Shown: piece after piece, positions 32,810 through 40,921 of the stretch | How positions within the stretch are numbered: position 1 is the stretch's first letter | Layout: every line of letters begins with the position of its first letter | Source of the DNA: Pseudomonas sp. BN102 | GTDB lineage: Bacteria > Pseudomonadota > Gammaproteobacteria > Pseudomonadales > Pseudomonadaceae | Direction of reading: 5' to 3' | Assembly: GCF_029871245.1 (NCBI RefSeq) | Contig: NZ_SSON01000066.1 | Span: 1 to 47,897 of the forward strand | Length of the DNA: 47,897 nt | Position numbers and translations under genes: made by a program | Notes under the pieces: model-generated | Told to the model about the DNA's origin: nothing | Seen by the model: the letters and a program-made list of their open reading frames with translations, nothing else | The model's database searches: none

Positions 32810-34450
32810 ATGCCCGAGGACTACCCCTTCGTTACCTTCCCAGACTTGAAGCGTAAGGAACGGGTCGAGTTCGGCGAGTACCGCAAGCAGGTGCGGGTGA
32901 TTGCGGAGTATGAGCAGCTTGTCGCTGAGTTTTCCGGTCGTTCTACGTCGCAATGTATTGGCAGGGAGTGTGAGGCTGAGATGAACGCCCGAGGGAAAAA
33001 CGAGATGGATCCAGTCAAGGCGCAGATGCGGGCCATCGCTGCAGCCACTTCGCTGGTCGAACTGGACAAGATCCTCACCCAGAGCATGGCCCAACTGCAG
33101 ATTCAGGCTCTTCTTAAAGAGGATGGGTTGGGCCAGGTCCTCGCGCGAGTCGAAGAGCTGGCGCAGCTTGAGGACGATGATGTAGCCAGCTTGCAGATGT
33201 TGGCTGTGCTGGGGCGGCTTGCCGCTGTTGCTAGGGGGCGAGAGGGTACGGTAAACCAAACTGTTGTGGCTCTGGCCCCTGAGGATGATTTGCCTAGCCT
33301 TGAAATTCTGGGCAGTGACGACAAGGCCTATGCCGCGCAATGCCTGCTACAGCTGGATACGCCTTGGTTGAATGAATATGCGCTACGCGAGTCTGTGGTG
33401 CTGGATACCGCCGAGAAGCCCAGAAAGTTGCTGATCGAATTACTGTTGAAGCGCTTTGCTAGCATTGCCGAGGCTTGGTCTGCACATGCCGAGGTGCTGG
33501 AGTTGTTGGGGGGAATCAGCAATCCCGAGTCGCGTCTGCGCCGCGCGCGCCGCATCAGCAGGGCCTGGTTGGATGTGCTGCGAGGTGGTTCGTTCGAGCC
33601 GGGCGGACAATCTGGAATGGCGCTGAGCGAGTGGGTAGCGGCGCTGCTGCAGGGGGACAATAAGGATGTCGATGAGAGCCTGTTGTTCAGCATCGTGGAC
33701 GATGCTTTCGACCTCCTGCTGCGGTTGATCGAGCTGCGCTTTTCTCATGCCATGCTTTCGGACACTTATCAGGTAATAGCGCGGACTCGCAGCCTGCTTG
33801 GCCGTGCCCGCTGGATCGAATTTATCGGTCACTCGCGTAGCCGCGAGGCGGTCAATTTGTGCCTACGTGAGGCCGCGTTGGTACTGGCCCGCCAGAGCAA
33901 GACCGACAAGGCGCTGATGGATGTGATGCAGTCGCTGTATCAGTCGAAGGCGCAGCTGATGAAGGATCTGGCTCGTCACTTTGCTGAAGCACAGGAGCTC
34001 GATCCGGAAGTGCGCCAGTGGTGGGTCAATGCCGGTGTGGTCGCTGGCAGCTCACGTACGGTGGTGCACAAAGTAGGTATTTCCGAGGACCAAATGATCG
34101 GGGAGCTGCTGATCGAGGTGCTCAACACCCAGCCATTTATGGAAGCCTTGAGGGATGCGGTGGCGCCATTGCTTGAGATCAGTGACCCGATTTCGGCGGA
34201 GAAGGTAACGGGGGCCGCTGCCGGTTATGCCGATATCGCCCGCAATGCCCTGATGCTGGCGCGTATGCGTCGTTTGAGCAAAACCACACTCAAGGGCGAA
34301 GTCGTCGAGTTCAACCCTTTGCAGCATGAGTTACTGAGCGACGTTCGACAGGGTGTTCGCTTGGTCAAGGTGGTTCGCGATGGTATTCAGAAGGACTTTG
34401 GCGGCAGCATCAAGACGCTGATTAAGCCGCGGGTGGAGCCGCACAACTGA
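32810..34450 (+). CDS. Uncharacterised helical protein, partner of the Hsp70-like gene
   Basis: A 546-aa, largely alpha-helical protein without a recognised family. It has repeated Leu-rich amphipathic helices (LTQSMAQLQIQALLKEDG, LIELLLKRFASIAEAW), suggesting a scaffold or a protein-binding repeat fold. The ATG at 32810 has no clear ribosome site; the next in-frame Met codons (about 57 and 65 residues in) are alternatives. It lies 59 bp after the previous operon and 21 bp before the Hsp70-like ATPase gene, so it is probably that protein's partner. GC content returns to the higher background level here, unlike the drmAB genes. Confidence 0.55.
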   Translation: MPEDYPFVTFPDLKRKERVEFGEYRKQVRVIAEYEQLVAEFSGRSTSQCIGRECEAEMNARGKNEMDPVKAQMRAIAAATSLVELDKILTQSMAQLQIQALLKEDGLGQVLARVEELAQLEDDDVASLQMLAVLGRLAAVARGREGTVNQTVVALAPEDDLPSLEILGSDDKAYAAQCLLQLDTPWLNEYALRESVVLDTAEKPRKLLIELLLKRFASIAEAWSAHAEVLELLGGISNPESRLRRARRISRAWLDVLRGGSFEPGGQSGMALSEWVAALLQGDNKDVDESLLFSIVDDAFDLLLRLIELRFSHAMLSDTYQVIARTRSLLGRARWIEFIGHSRSREAVNLCLREAALVLARQSKTDKALMDVMQSLYQSKAQLMKDLARHFAEAQELDPEVRQWWVNAGVVAGSSRTVVHKVGISEDQMIGELLIEVLNTQPFMEALRDAVAPLLEISDPISAEKVTGAAAGYADIARNALMLARMRRLSKTTLKGEVVEFNPLQHELLSDVRQGVRLVKVVRDGIQKDFGGSIKTLIKPRVEPHN

Positions 34451-34471
34451 TTACATAGAACAAGGAGGGTC

Positions 34472-36250
34472 ATGATGGAACGTATTGAAGCTCGAATTCT
34501 GTTGAAAAACCTGCTTCGGCGTATCAAACCGTTGGAGTCTCAGCAGTTCGAGTTGCCAGGGGTTCTGACGGAAGGCGAGCTTGACGCGCTGAAGTATGCC
34601 TATGCGTTACTTGAAGACTCTTCGCAGGTAGCTTTGGATCAGCCCGGTGTGCTAGCCGGCAATATGCGTGATGCTCACGCGACCTCGGTCATCATCCCCG
34701 AAGCCGAAGCCGAAGCCGAAGCCGAAGCCGAAGCCGAAGCCGAAGCCGAAGCCGAAGCCGAACTGGGCGGTTTGGCGGTGGGCGCCGAGGAGGAGGCAGC
34801 CGGTAGGAGCATCGAGCTCGATCTGAGCGTGTTCGCATTGCCCGAAGCTCCAGATGATGCTCGGCTGTGCCTGGACTTCGGTACGGCCATGTCCAAGGCA
34901 ACGCTGGTGATCGATGCAGGTGATTACGAGGAGATTCATGTCCTCGATCTCGGTATTCCGGGCGATCAGCCGGAGGTCAGTGAAACCATGCTGATCTCCT
35001 CCGTTTATATCGATAACAATGGAAAATTGAGGTTTGGTAAGAGCGCCGTGGACTTTTCTCTAGAGGAAGGCGGCGAAGGCGAGCGCATGCGGGTCGACAA
35101 CGTCAAGCGCTATCTTTCCGAGGATGCGTTGCATAGCTCCGTGCCTGTGGCCTACAACCCCACCGGCATTGTCATTGCGTTCGGCGATCTGCTTTTGGCA
35201 TATCTCACGTTCATGACCTGGGTGGTCAGTGAGTGCCTGGCCAGCCACGATATGCCGCGCAATCTCAAACGCCGTTTTGCCATGCCCTGCTTCGAGCAGG
35301 AGAAGAGCCGTGCGGTGGCTGCTCGGCTTCGCGTGCTGCTTGGTGAGGCTCAGGTGCTGGCTGACACCTTTGGCGAGCGTCTGCAGCGCGGCTTGCCTCT
35401 GGAGGAGTTCGTTGCTGCAGTGCAATTGCTGAAGGCCGAACGGCGAAACTATGCGTTCGTCACGGAAAACCTCACTGAGCCACTGGGTGTCGCCAATGCT
35501 CTGTTGAGTAGTGCAGGTAGCACCAACAGCCTGACCTTGGTAGTGGACGTGGGGGCAGGAACCAGTGACATGAGCTTGTACCGGTTGCAGTCCAATCCGA
35601 ATACGCCGGTTCGTCAGGCTGTGGAGGTAAACGGCTCGGCTCGGGGTATCACCAGAGCGGGCAACTACCTCGATCAGGCACTGATTCACCTGTTGCTGAA
35701 TAAGGCGGGTATTGGCAGTGATCACCCTAGGAACGCGAATATCCAGCGTGATCTTTCTCTGCGTATGCGCGATTACAAGGAAGCGCTGTTTAATGATGGC
35801 TTCCTGACTGTCCGCTTGCTCGACGGTGAGCTTGTTGAGGTGACGCTGCAGGAGTTCATGGAGCTGAAGACAGTCCTAAAGTTTGCAGAGGATCTAGAGC
35901 AATGTCTCCGGGAAGTGCTGGCCAATGTTGACGCTAGCTGGATTCAGGTAGCCCAAAGGAGCGGCGGTTTGGCAGTGGTGCTGACTGGTGGTGGAGCAAA
36001 ACTGCCAATGGTGAAGGCACTGGCGAGCGGACATATTGAGGTCAGTGGTCAGTCAGTACGCCGCATCCATGCTCCTGATTTCCCGCTATGGCTTAGGGAG
36101 GAATATCCGGAGCTGGAGGATGACTTCCCACGCATCGCTGTGTCCCTGGGCGGCGCTCGCAAGAGCCTGATCGCACTGCATGGCAAGGCGCGCGTCACTG
36201 CGGGGGATGTGCCTGGGAGGCCGGTGCTAACAGGGTTCTATAGCCGATAA
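34472..36250 (+). CDS. Hsp70/actin-like (ASKHA-fold) ATPase
   Basis: A 592-aa protein. From about residue 130 it has an ASKHA nucleotide-binding fold: phosphate-1 loop CLDFGTAMSKA (about 132), phosphate-2 VVDVGAGTSDMSL (about 356) and adenosine loop VLTGGGAKLPMV (about 502). The substrate-binding domain of true DnaK is missing. The N-terminal 130 residues are unique and contain ten EA units encoded by a perfect hexanucleotide repeat. AAGGAGGG lies 3 bases before the ATG at 34472 and 6 before the adjacent ATG at 34475, which may be the true start. It follows the helical-protein gene by 21 bp. Possible roles are a regulatory chaperone or a filament in a defence/virulence-type system; unknown. 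Confidence 0.75.
   Translation: MMERIEARILLKNLLRRIKPLESQQFELPGVLTEGELDALKYAYALLEDSSQVALDQPGVLAGNMRDAHATSVIIPEAEAEAEAEAEAEAEAEAEAELGGLAVGAEEEAAGRSIELDLSVFALPEAPDDARLCLDFGTAMSKATLVIDAGDYEEIHVLDLGIPGDQPEVSETMLISSVYIDNNGKLRFGKSAVDFSLEEGGEGERMRVDNVKRYLSEDALHSSVPVAYNPTGIVIAFGDLLLAYLTFMTWVVSECLASHDMPRNLKRRFAMPCFEQEKSRAVAARLRVLLGEAQVLADTFGERLQRGLPLEEFVAAVQLLKAERRNYAFVTENLTEPLGVANALLSSAGSTNSLTLVVDVGAGTSDMSLYRLQSNPNTPVRQAVEVNGSARGITRAGNYLDQALIHLLLNKAGIGSDHPRNANIQRDLSLRMRDYKEALFNDGFLTVRLLDGELVEVTLQEFMELKTVLKFAEDLEQCLREVLANVDASWIQVAQRSGGLAVVLTGGGAKLPMVKALASGHIEVSGQSVRRIHAPDFPLWLREEYPELEDDFPRIAVSLGGARKSLIALHGKARVTAGDVPGRPVLTGFYSR
34700..34762 (+). repeat. Ten GAAGCC hexanucleotide units inside the Hsp70-like gene
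   Basis: Ten perfect tandem copies of GAAGCC (34700-34759) plus GAA encode (Glu-Ala)10-Glu. Because the unit is 6 bp, gain or loss of copies keeps the frame and would lengthen or shorten an acidic helical spacer. Confidence 0.95.
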
Positions 36251-36290
36251 CTTGTTTTTCAGAGGTTGAATTTCTTATCTCTAGCCCGGC

Positions 36291-36482
36291 CTTAATCGCA
36301 AGGAGCGCTCTGTCGATTTCAACCCTCATCACAATGCGGCCCCCATTTTTGCAGCCGTTGAGCAGTGGAAGCAGAGCTGTCTGCTCGACGGCCAGGCGCT
36401 CTTCGCTGTCGGCCTGCGCTGGACCAGTGATCTGCTGGGCGAGCTGCATAAGCGTTTCATTGACAGCCCCGATGAGGCCTCG
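36291..36482 (+). pseudogene. Fragment of an AAA-ATPase gene N-terminus (McrB-like family), headless and truncated
   Basis: A plus-strand frame of about 64 codons reads LNRKERSVDFNPHHNAAP, then IFAAVEQWKQSCLL and RWTSDLLGELHKRF. It resembles the opening of AAA-family ATPases related to McrB. There is no start codon (the frame begins right after a TAG), and it fuses into transposase sequence near 36483. No Walker motifs are retained. It is probably the remains of a further island gene downstream of the Hsp70-like ATPase. The family call comes from recall of similar proteins, so confidence is moderate. Confidence 0.45.
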
Positions 36483-36487
36483 GCGGG

Positions 36488-36693
36488 AGCATCTGCTTTG
36501 GTTGGCGGAGCTTTTCGTAGGCCATGTCGAGGGCTTCAATCACCAGCTCGGCATCCGGCTTGGCCGAGCACGCCCAGCCGATCGTTCGTCGCGTATGACG
36601 ATCCAGCACCGATGCTAGGTAATGCCAGTGACCTTGCGCCCGGACATAGGTGATATCAACACACCAGACCTGATTGGGATGTCTACCCAGCAA
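36488..36693 (-). pseudogene. IS3-family transposase (orfB integrase core) fragment
   Basis: A minus-strand fragment with the retroviral-integrase core signature of IS3-type transposases: PNQVWCVDITYVRAQGHW (first Asp) and LASVLDRHTRRTIGWA (second region). The rest of the DDE core and both ends are missing. Its 3' side is fused to the AAA-ATPase fragment, indicating that an insertion and deletion destroyed that gene. Confidence 0.7.
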
Positions 36694-36893
36694 GTAAGCC
36701 GTGAGTCTGCGACTTCATCGGCCACGATTTATAAGTGCTATAAGCGACCTCGTAGGCAGACGGCGTCAATCTAGTCAGGGACTTTTGCGGGAAATCGCTG
36801 AAAACCGTCAGGTTGCGTAGGACATCGGTTGCAGCGAGCGCCCTAGATGATGCTAGTAAAATCAGTGAGTTACGAGGTCGACCACTGGCATGG

Positions 36894-36933
36894 GTGCAAG
36901 GGGTCGAGTGTTCGAATCACTCCGTCCCGACCA
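36894..36933 (+). tRNA. 3' half of a tRNA-Pro gene (attachment-site scar)
   Basis: The sequence from TGCAAGGGG to CGTCCCGACCA contains an intact T-arm (GAGTG-TTCGAAT-CACTC), the 3' acceptor strand, discriminator A and encoded CCA, as in Pseudomonas tRNA-Pro genes. The D-arm and 5' acceptor strand are not present upstream: the sequence before the anticodon loop is unrelated. It is therefore a non-functional 3' fragment of the kind left at one junction of an element that integrated into a tRNA gene. Confidence 0.75.
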
Positions 36934-36950
36934 TATTCTTCAATGACATA

Positions 36951-36976
36951 GCCACCTTCGGGTGGCTTTGTTATTT
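36951..36976 (+). terminator. Terminator following the tRNA-Pro fragment
   Basis: GCCACC-TTCG-GGTGGC with a UUCG-type loop is followed by TTTGTTATTT. It is probably the original terminator of the tRNA gene carried with the att segment. Confidence 0.7.
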
Positions 36977-37041
36977 CTGGGTCAGTGACTTTTCAAGTGA
37001 CTACGCCCTTGTTTCAACTATCCCTGCCTCCTTTTCAGCAT

Positions 37042-37243
37042 TGTCAGCGTCGGAGCGCGACTGTCAGTTACTGAAACTCTGTTGGCCGCATCAATCAGTT
37101 AGTCCAACTCAGCCGCCGAGTAGTGGCTGGTGATGCTGCCGTTCTTGTGGCCCAATAAGGCCTTCCGATCCTCTCCAGTTACATCCGCTGCCCTGAGCCG
37201 TCTGCCAAACGTGTGCTTCAGGTCGTGGATTCGCAGGTCCCGT
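37042..37243 (-). pseudogene. Tyrosine recombinase (phage integrase) C-terminal remnant with in-frame stop
   Basis: On the minus strand: RDLRIHDLKHTFGRRLRA ... LLGHKNGSITSHYSAAELD. It contains the catalytic H-x-L-(K)H-T-F-x-R block, the LLGHK motif and the nucleophile Tyr in HYS. A TAA at 37099-37101 interrupts the frame before the usual LIDAANRV end, and everything upstream of the Arg-His block is lost, replaced by another phage gene. It sits about 100 bp from the tRNA-Pro fragment, as expected for an element's integrase. Confidence 0.8.
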
Positions 37244-37421
37244 CGGCCGGGTAGATGCCCTGGTCGCGGGCTGGCGCGCCGATGGGCGGCTTCAGTCCGA
37301 GGACTTCCACCGCGTACTGGATGCAGTCGTGATGCCGGTTAGGCTTGGGCAGGCAGATCACCAGGTCGCCCTGACGAACGGCCACGCCGATGATGTGGTT
37401 AGGCTGGGTTTCGTCAGACAT
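37218..37421 (-). pseudogene. Truncated small phage-type gene fused to the integrase remnant
   Basis: It begins with MSDETQPNHIIGVAVRQGDL and continues VICLPKPNRHHDCIQYAVEVLG, a pattern I associate with small Pseudomonas prophage proteins encoded next to the integrase. The frame loses its expected continuation at about 37240, where integrase sequence starts in another frame. Function unknown. Confidence 0.5.
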
Positions 37422-37574
37422 GCGAAACCTCACTCCGAGCTGGTGGGGTAGGTGGGGAAGGAGTGTGAGCGTCTGAGGGCTCAATCAGCCAGCGTGTGAT
37501 CATTGGACAGGGTGATGGCGTGCTACTAGTGTCCAAGCGATTGCAACAAGGGCCGGTTGTGCGGAGCAGCAGCC

Positions 37575-37967
37575 ATGAGAATCCGAAGTGCGGCAGTGCA
37601 CTTACTTCTGGTGGCCAGTCCTCTCATGGCCGGATCAAATGAAGAGTACATAGCGGAGGCCGAAGCGCAGCTACAGCCAGCGCTAGTGCCTGGAACTCCG
37701 ATCACGGAGGTGAGGGCGTTCCTGGAGAAGCAAGGCCTCAGGTACTCGGTGGCCTCACAGGAGGAATGCCTAAGAAACTTCCAGCGTCAGAAATCCCCAC
37801 CGCCGGCTCCATGTCTCGGTGGAGGTTTCTTGCATATTCGCGTGCCCGTAGAGAAGGGCTTTAGCCTGAGCTTATTTATTGAGAGCGGCGTGCATTTCGA
37901 TCTTCTTTTTAATGGTGAGCACAACCTAGAGCAGTATCTGGTCCGCGTGGCCCACTCGGGACCATGA
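37575..37967 (+). CDS. Exported hypothetical protein
   Basis: A 130-aa protein with a short signal peptide (MRIRSAAVHLLLVASPLMAG) and a mature domain containing two Cys that could form a disulfide (EECLRNF, APCLGGG). The mature part (TPITEVRAFLEKQGL, then later strands) resembles small periplasmic alpha/beta proteins common in Pseudomonas. The start was chosen at the ATG opening the signal sequence. It stands alone on the plus strand inside decayed phage genes. Confidence 0.55.
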   Translation: MRIRSAAVHLLLVASPLMAGSNEEYIAEAEAQLQPALVPGTPITEVRAFLEKQGLRYSVASQEECLRNFQRQKSPPPAPCLGGGFLHIRVPVEKGFSLSLFIESGVHFDLLFNGEHNLEQYLVRVAHSGP

Positions 37968-38009
37968 CTCCAATCCACCGCATCATGGTCTTCTTGCAAA
38001 TCAGGTCGC

Positions 38010-38731
38010 TCATGGCTGTTGCTCCAATGGCCGGAAGTCGGCGAAGTACCTGACGATCTTTCCGCTGCAAACCATGACGCCAGGGCTGGCGCAGCGGCCC
38101 ATGTACTTGTGGGCGTCACGAAGAAGGGATTCGAGGGTGGCGATGCGGTTGGCGGCCAGTTCGGCTTCGATGCGCTGCTGGGCGGGGGGATACGTCGCGG
38201 CCCATGCTGGTTCTCCTTCCTTGGCGAACAGGTAGTCGATGAACTCGGCGGCGCTGGGCAGCAGGTCGCTCGAGCGGAAGACCGGGAGGCGCATCTCGTC
38301 GGCCCGGGCTATCTCGGCCAGGGTGCGGGCTGAGCGGTCCCTGCCCTAAGCACCACGGCATTGCAGCGCTCCATCAGCTCCATGGTTCCGCGCAGCCAGA
38401 AGGCATCGCCCAGGTCGGGCAGGTCGGCGTCCATGTGGGCGGAGTTCATGTGCGGGCAGAGCGGGAACCAGCCCAGGGTGCAGGCGTAGAGCGCCAGGCG
38501 CCGGGCGGCCTCGACGTTCGCGGCAATGGCTTCCCTGTCCGGCCCGCGGTAGGCCTGCAGGTTGTCGAATATCTGGTCGCTCACGAGGTCGACGTCTTCC
38601 AGGTCAAATTCGTCGTCCTGATAGCTGCAGTACTCGCAGAAAACCTTGAAAGCGCCTTCCGGTGAGTAAGCGGCCACGATGTCGCATTCGCCTACCTGGT
38701 AGGCCTTCAGGGTCTGGTTTTCTGTGGGCAT
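38010..38731 (-). pseudogene. Phage-type DUF4406-like gene, frameshifted
   Basis: The first segment (MPTENQTLKAYQVGECDIV ... MELMERCNAVVL) has the DUF4406/nucleoside-deoxyribosyltransferase-like pattern ANVEAARRLALYACTLG and AFWLRGTMELMERCNAVV. Near 38340-38350 the frame shifts; the correct continuation (GRDRSARTLAEIARADEMRLPVF, then SSDLLPSAAEFIDYLFAKEG) lies in the next frame and runs to 38010. One base change would restore a single protein of about 240 aa. Both halves look typical of Pseudomonas prophages. No enzymatic role is shown. Confidence 0.6.
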
Positions 38732-38792
38732 GTGGAGTCCTTTGCCCTATGAAGTGGCTACAGTTAGGCATTGGGTGCAGAGGAGTGGCGAT

Positions 38793-39032
38793 ATGAAATG
38801 CGTGAACTGCTTGTGCGAGGCGCAGCAGATTCCTTCCGAACTCGATGGCGTTGAGATCAACTGCCCCCATTGCGGTCATTTTGGTGTCTCGGCGAGCGTT
38901 CTGAGGCAAAGGCTTGACCGACCTTTTGACGTCGAGAAAACCAGGGTATTTCTCCATAACTGGCGCGATATCAATCCTGGGCGGCTCCCTGTGATCAATA
39001 GCGAGAACGTGATTTGGGCGCCGTCGGCCTAG
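38793..39032 (+). CDS. Small zinc-ribbon-like hypothetical protein
   Basis: A 79-aa protein with two CxxC knuckles, CVNC (about residue 3) and CPHC (about 24), a likely zinc ribbon, followed by a helical segment (SASVLRQRLDRPFDVEKTR). AGGAG lies 7 bases before the ATG at 38793; the upstream in-frame extension lacks a site. Plausible phage or accessory protein; function unknown. Confidence 0.55.
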   Translation: MKCVNCLCEAQQIPSELDGVEINCPHCGHFGVSASVLRQRLDRPFDVEKTRVFLHNWRDINPGRLPVINSENVIWAPSA

Positions 39033-39118
39033 TGCGTTGGCTAGTTGCCTGATGGCGCACTGGAATGAAGTGGGGGACTTGTGGGCGGCTCGGCATTGAG
39101 CCGAGTCAAGGAGAAGGA

Positions 39119-39421
39119 ATGAAACGTCTGCTCGCTTTGTTGTTCGCGGCAGTTGCGCCAGGTTTATCGAGCGCTGGTCAGTTGGTCGACCGGCAGTACC
39201 CTGGACCATGGAGGTACGAGTTCAATAATCAGATCACTCGAGCACTGGCCGCTGCTGACGTCTCTGGGTGTGGCATTTACCGGTATCGCGCGAGCCGAAA
39301 TAGTAGCCGCGAGTTTCTCGTCCACTGCTCCAACGACAATAAGAATTGGACCGCCTATATGGTTTGGCCGAACCTCGACAAGGTACTTGGTCCGTATCAG
39401 CCTGATCCTTCTCTCCCGTAA
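39119..39421 (+). CDS. Exported hypothetical protein
   Basis: A 100-aa protein with a signal peptide (MKRLLALLFAAVAPGLSSAG). The mature part has two Cys (SGCGIYRY and VHCSNDN) and an aromatic stretch (NWTAYMVWPNLDKV). GGAGAAGGA precedes the ATG. No family is recognised. Plus-strand, separate from neighbouring minus-strand phage genes. Confidence 0.5.
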   Translation: MKRLLALLFAAVAPGLSSAGQLVDRQYPGPWRYEFNNQITRALAAADVSGCGIYRYRASRNSSREFLVHCSNDNKNWTAYMVWPNLDKVLGPYQPDPSLP

Positions 39422-39474
39422 CCTCCCGGCCATTCCACTGCGCAAGGATGGTGGCCGGGTAGTCATGCTGCTGC

Positions 39475-39829
39475 TCACCGGGTGCGCCCGGCCTTGGCCT
39501 CTTTCATGGTAGGCCGCCATTCGCCCTCTACCTCGCGATAGACGCCGAAGAAATCGGTGCAGCGGTACATCCGGTATTCGCGATCGCAGTAGCCGCCGCG
39601 CTGTTCGTACATCGGTACCTTGGCGCCGAGCAGTAACTCGGAGAATTTCAGGTCGTAGGCCAGAAACTCGTCGTACCGGGTCTTCTTCGGCGGTTCCGGC
39701 AGCTTTGCGAGCGCGAACCCGCGCCCCTTGTCGGTGACGTAGTACGCCACGTCGGACGGGTCGCAGAATTCCGGCGCCGGCCGGCTGCTCATCAGCTCGG
39801 CCGAGACCAGGGTTTCGAGGTCGTCATTC
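39475..39829 (-). pseudogene. Phage-type protein missing its N-terminus
   Basis: From NDDLETLVSAELMSSRPAPE onward the reading frame has a convincing phage-protein look (AYYVTDKGRGFALAKLPEP, then EYRMYRCTDFFGVYREVEGEW near the end). Upstream of 39829 the open frame continues to 40020 but is antisense to another apparent coding fragment, so the true start is probably lost. It resembles proteins combining a short winged-helix-like segment with a C-terminal tail; function unknown. Confidence 0.4.
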
Positions 39830-39853
39830 GCCTCGTCGCCCCCTGCGCCCACG

Positions 39854-39988
39854 CAAATGCTGGCGCGAAGATTGAGGTTTCTACCGATAGAGCCTGGAAG
39901 GTTCGTGGTTTCATCAAGGAAGAAGGCCGCCACGTATCGAAGCGTGTGAAGATTGAGAAGGGCGGAAAGGCCTTCATCTGGGAGTGAA
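39854..39988 (+). pseudogene. C-terminal fragment of an unidentified plus-strand gene
   Basis: The frame NAGAKIEVSTDRAWKVRG, FIKEEGRHVSKRVKIEKGG, ending FIWE-stop has coding-like composition and a clean stop but no start codon nearby. It overlaps the antisense extension of the neighbouring minus-strand fragment, which suggests a deletion junction between two phage genes. Confidence 0.3.
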
Positions 39989-40092
39989 TCACACCACCCT
40001 GCAATGCCACGACTGCGCATGGGCCACCCCGTCGATGATCTCCGTTCCGGTGATCACCAGGGCGAGGGTGGCGCTTTTGCGCAAGGTGCTTA

Positions 40093-40539
40093 TCAGCGAG
40101 AGGCGGCTCCATTCAAGTGGCAGCTCAGGTCGCCCACCATATCCAGCATCGAGTAGTCCCGAAATGAGAAGCGCCAAACGCCGTCGATGCGCTCGAATGC
40201 GTCGTGATACCGACCTGTAGCGATAGGCTGGAGTTGGAGGCCGTCAGTGCCCTGCAGGACTGTGTAGTACGACCTTGCTGTGGCGCGGCCTGATTTCTCA
40301 TTGACTTCGATGATCGGGTTGGTGACAAGGTGCTTTGTGCGCGGTGTTCCGCAGGAATAGATCTTTACCTGTTCACGAAAGATTCGCAGGAGCTCGATGC
40401 CCCCGACCGCCGCATTGCCGTCCTGCAATTTGAACTGAGCATGCCGGAAGAGCTCGGCGACACCTTCCAGGTCCCCGCCATCCAGTAGCTCTGCGTACCG
40501 ATACAGCAGGTTGGCGATCTCCGTTGCGCTGTTGTTCAT
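40093..40539 (-). CDS. SnoaL-like / NTF2-fold protein
   Basis: A 148-aa protein of the SnoaL_4-like NTF2 family: helical start (EIANLLYRYAELLDGGDLEGV), then strands ending in GRYHDAFERIDGVWRFSFRDY, the typical last pair of antiparallel strands. The family includes small dehydratases, isomerases and ligand-binding proteins; no substrate can be inferred. Start at 40539 with AAGGAGG upstream. It is not phage-like, so it may be a chromosomal gene or cargo within the decayed prophage. Confidence 0.75.
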   Translation of the reverse strand: MNNSATEIANLLYRYAELLDGGDLEGVAELFRHAQFKLQDGNAAVGGIELLRIFREQVKIYSCGTPRTKHLVTNPIIEVNEKSGRATARSYYTVLQGTDGLQLQPIATGRYHDAFERIDGVWRFSFRDYSMLDMVGDLSCHLNGAASR

Positions 40540-40690
40540 GCATGCCTCCTTGTCCGTTGGCTGAAAGCACCAACTTAGAAGGTCGGAGGTGCCCCAGGCT
40601 TCGTCTTGGCGGACTAAGGATTGTCCGCGGGTGGCGCACTACAGGATGCTGTGCCTAACTCTCTTGTCCCTATTCCTGGAGGATCAGAGC

Positions 40691-40921
40691 ATGGCGGAAA
40701 CTTACTGGCAGAAAGCCGAGCGGCTCGCGCACGAGGCAGCCAAAGCGTTCAACGCAGTTGAGGATTTCCTCAGTTCTGGCCCCGACTTGAGCGATGACGA
40801 TGTAAGGGTCGACTATTGGGAGCTCCAGAGCGCTGCGATCGTGGCTGCCGAGACATTCAAGGAGCACTACGAGCATTCGTTGACCGGTGCCAGCGGTGGC
40901 GGGTTGGACGCCGACGACTAA
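40691..40921 (+). CDS. Small acidic hypothetical protein
   Basis: A 76-aa acidic, helical protein (MAETYWQKAERLAHEAAKAF ...) with an acidic C-terminus (GLDADD). GGAGGA lies 8 bases before the ATG. No known domain. Its stop overlaps by 4 bases the end of the convergent methyltransferase remnant. Confidence 0.5.
   Translation: MAETYWQKAERLAHEAAKAFNAVEDFLSSGPDLSDDDVRVDYWELQSAAIVAAETFKEHYEHSLTGASGGGLDADD

Noticed and set aside
35060-35725. 221-aa minus-strand open frame
   Set aside because: Antisense shadow of the Hsp70-like ATPase gene; the plus-strand frame carries all nucleotide-binding motifs.
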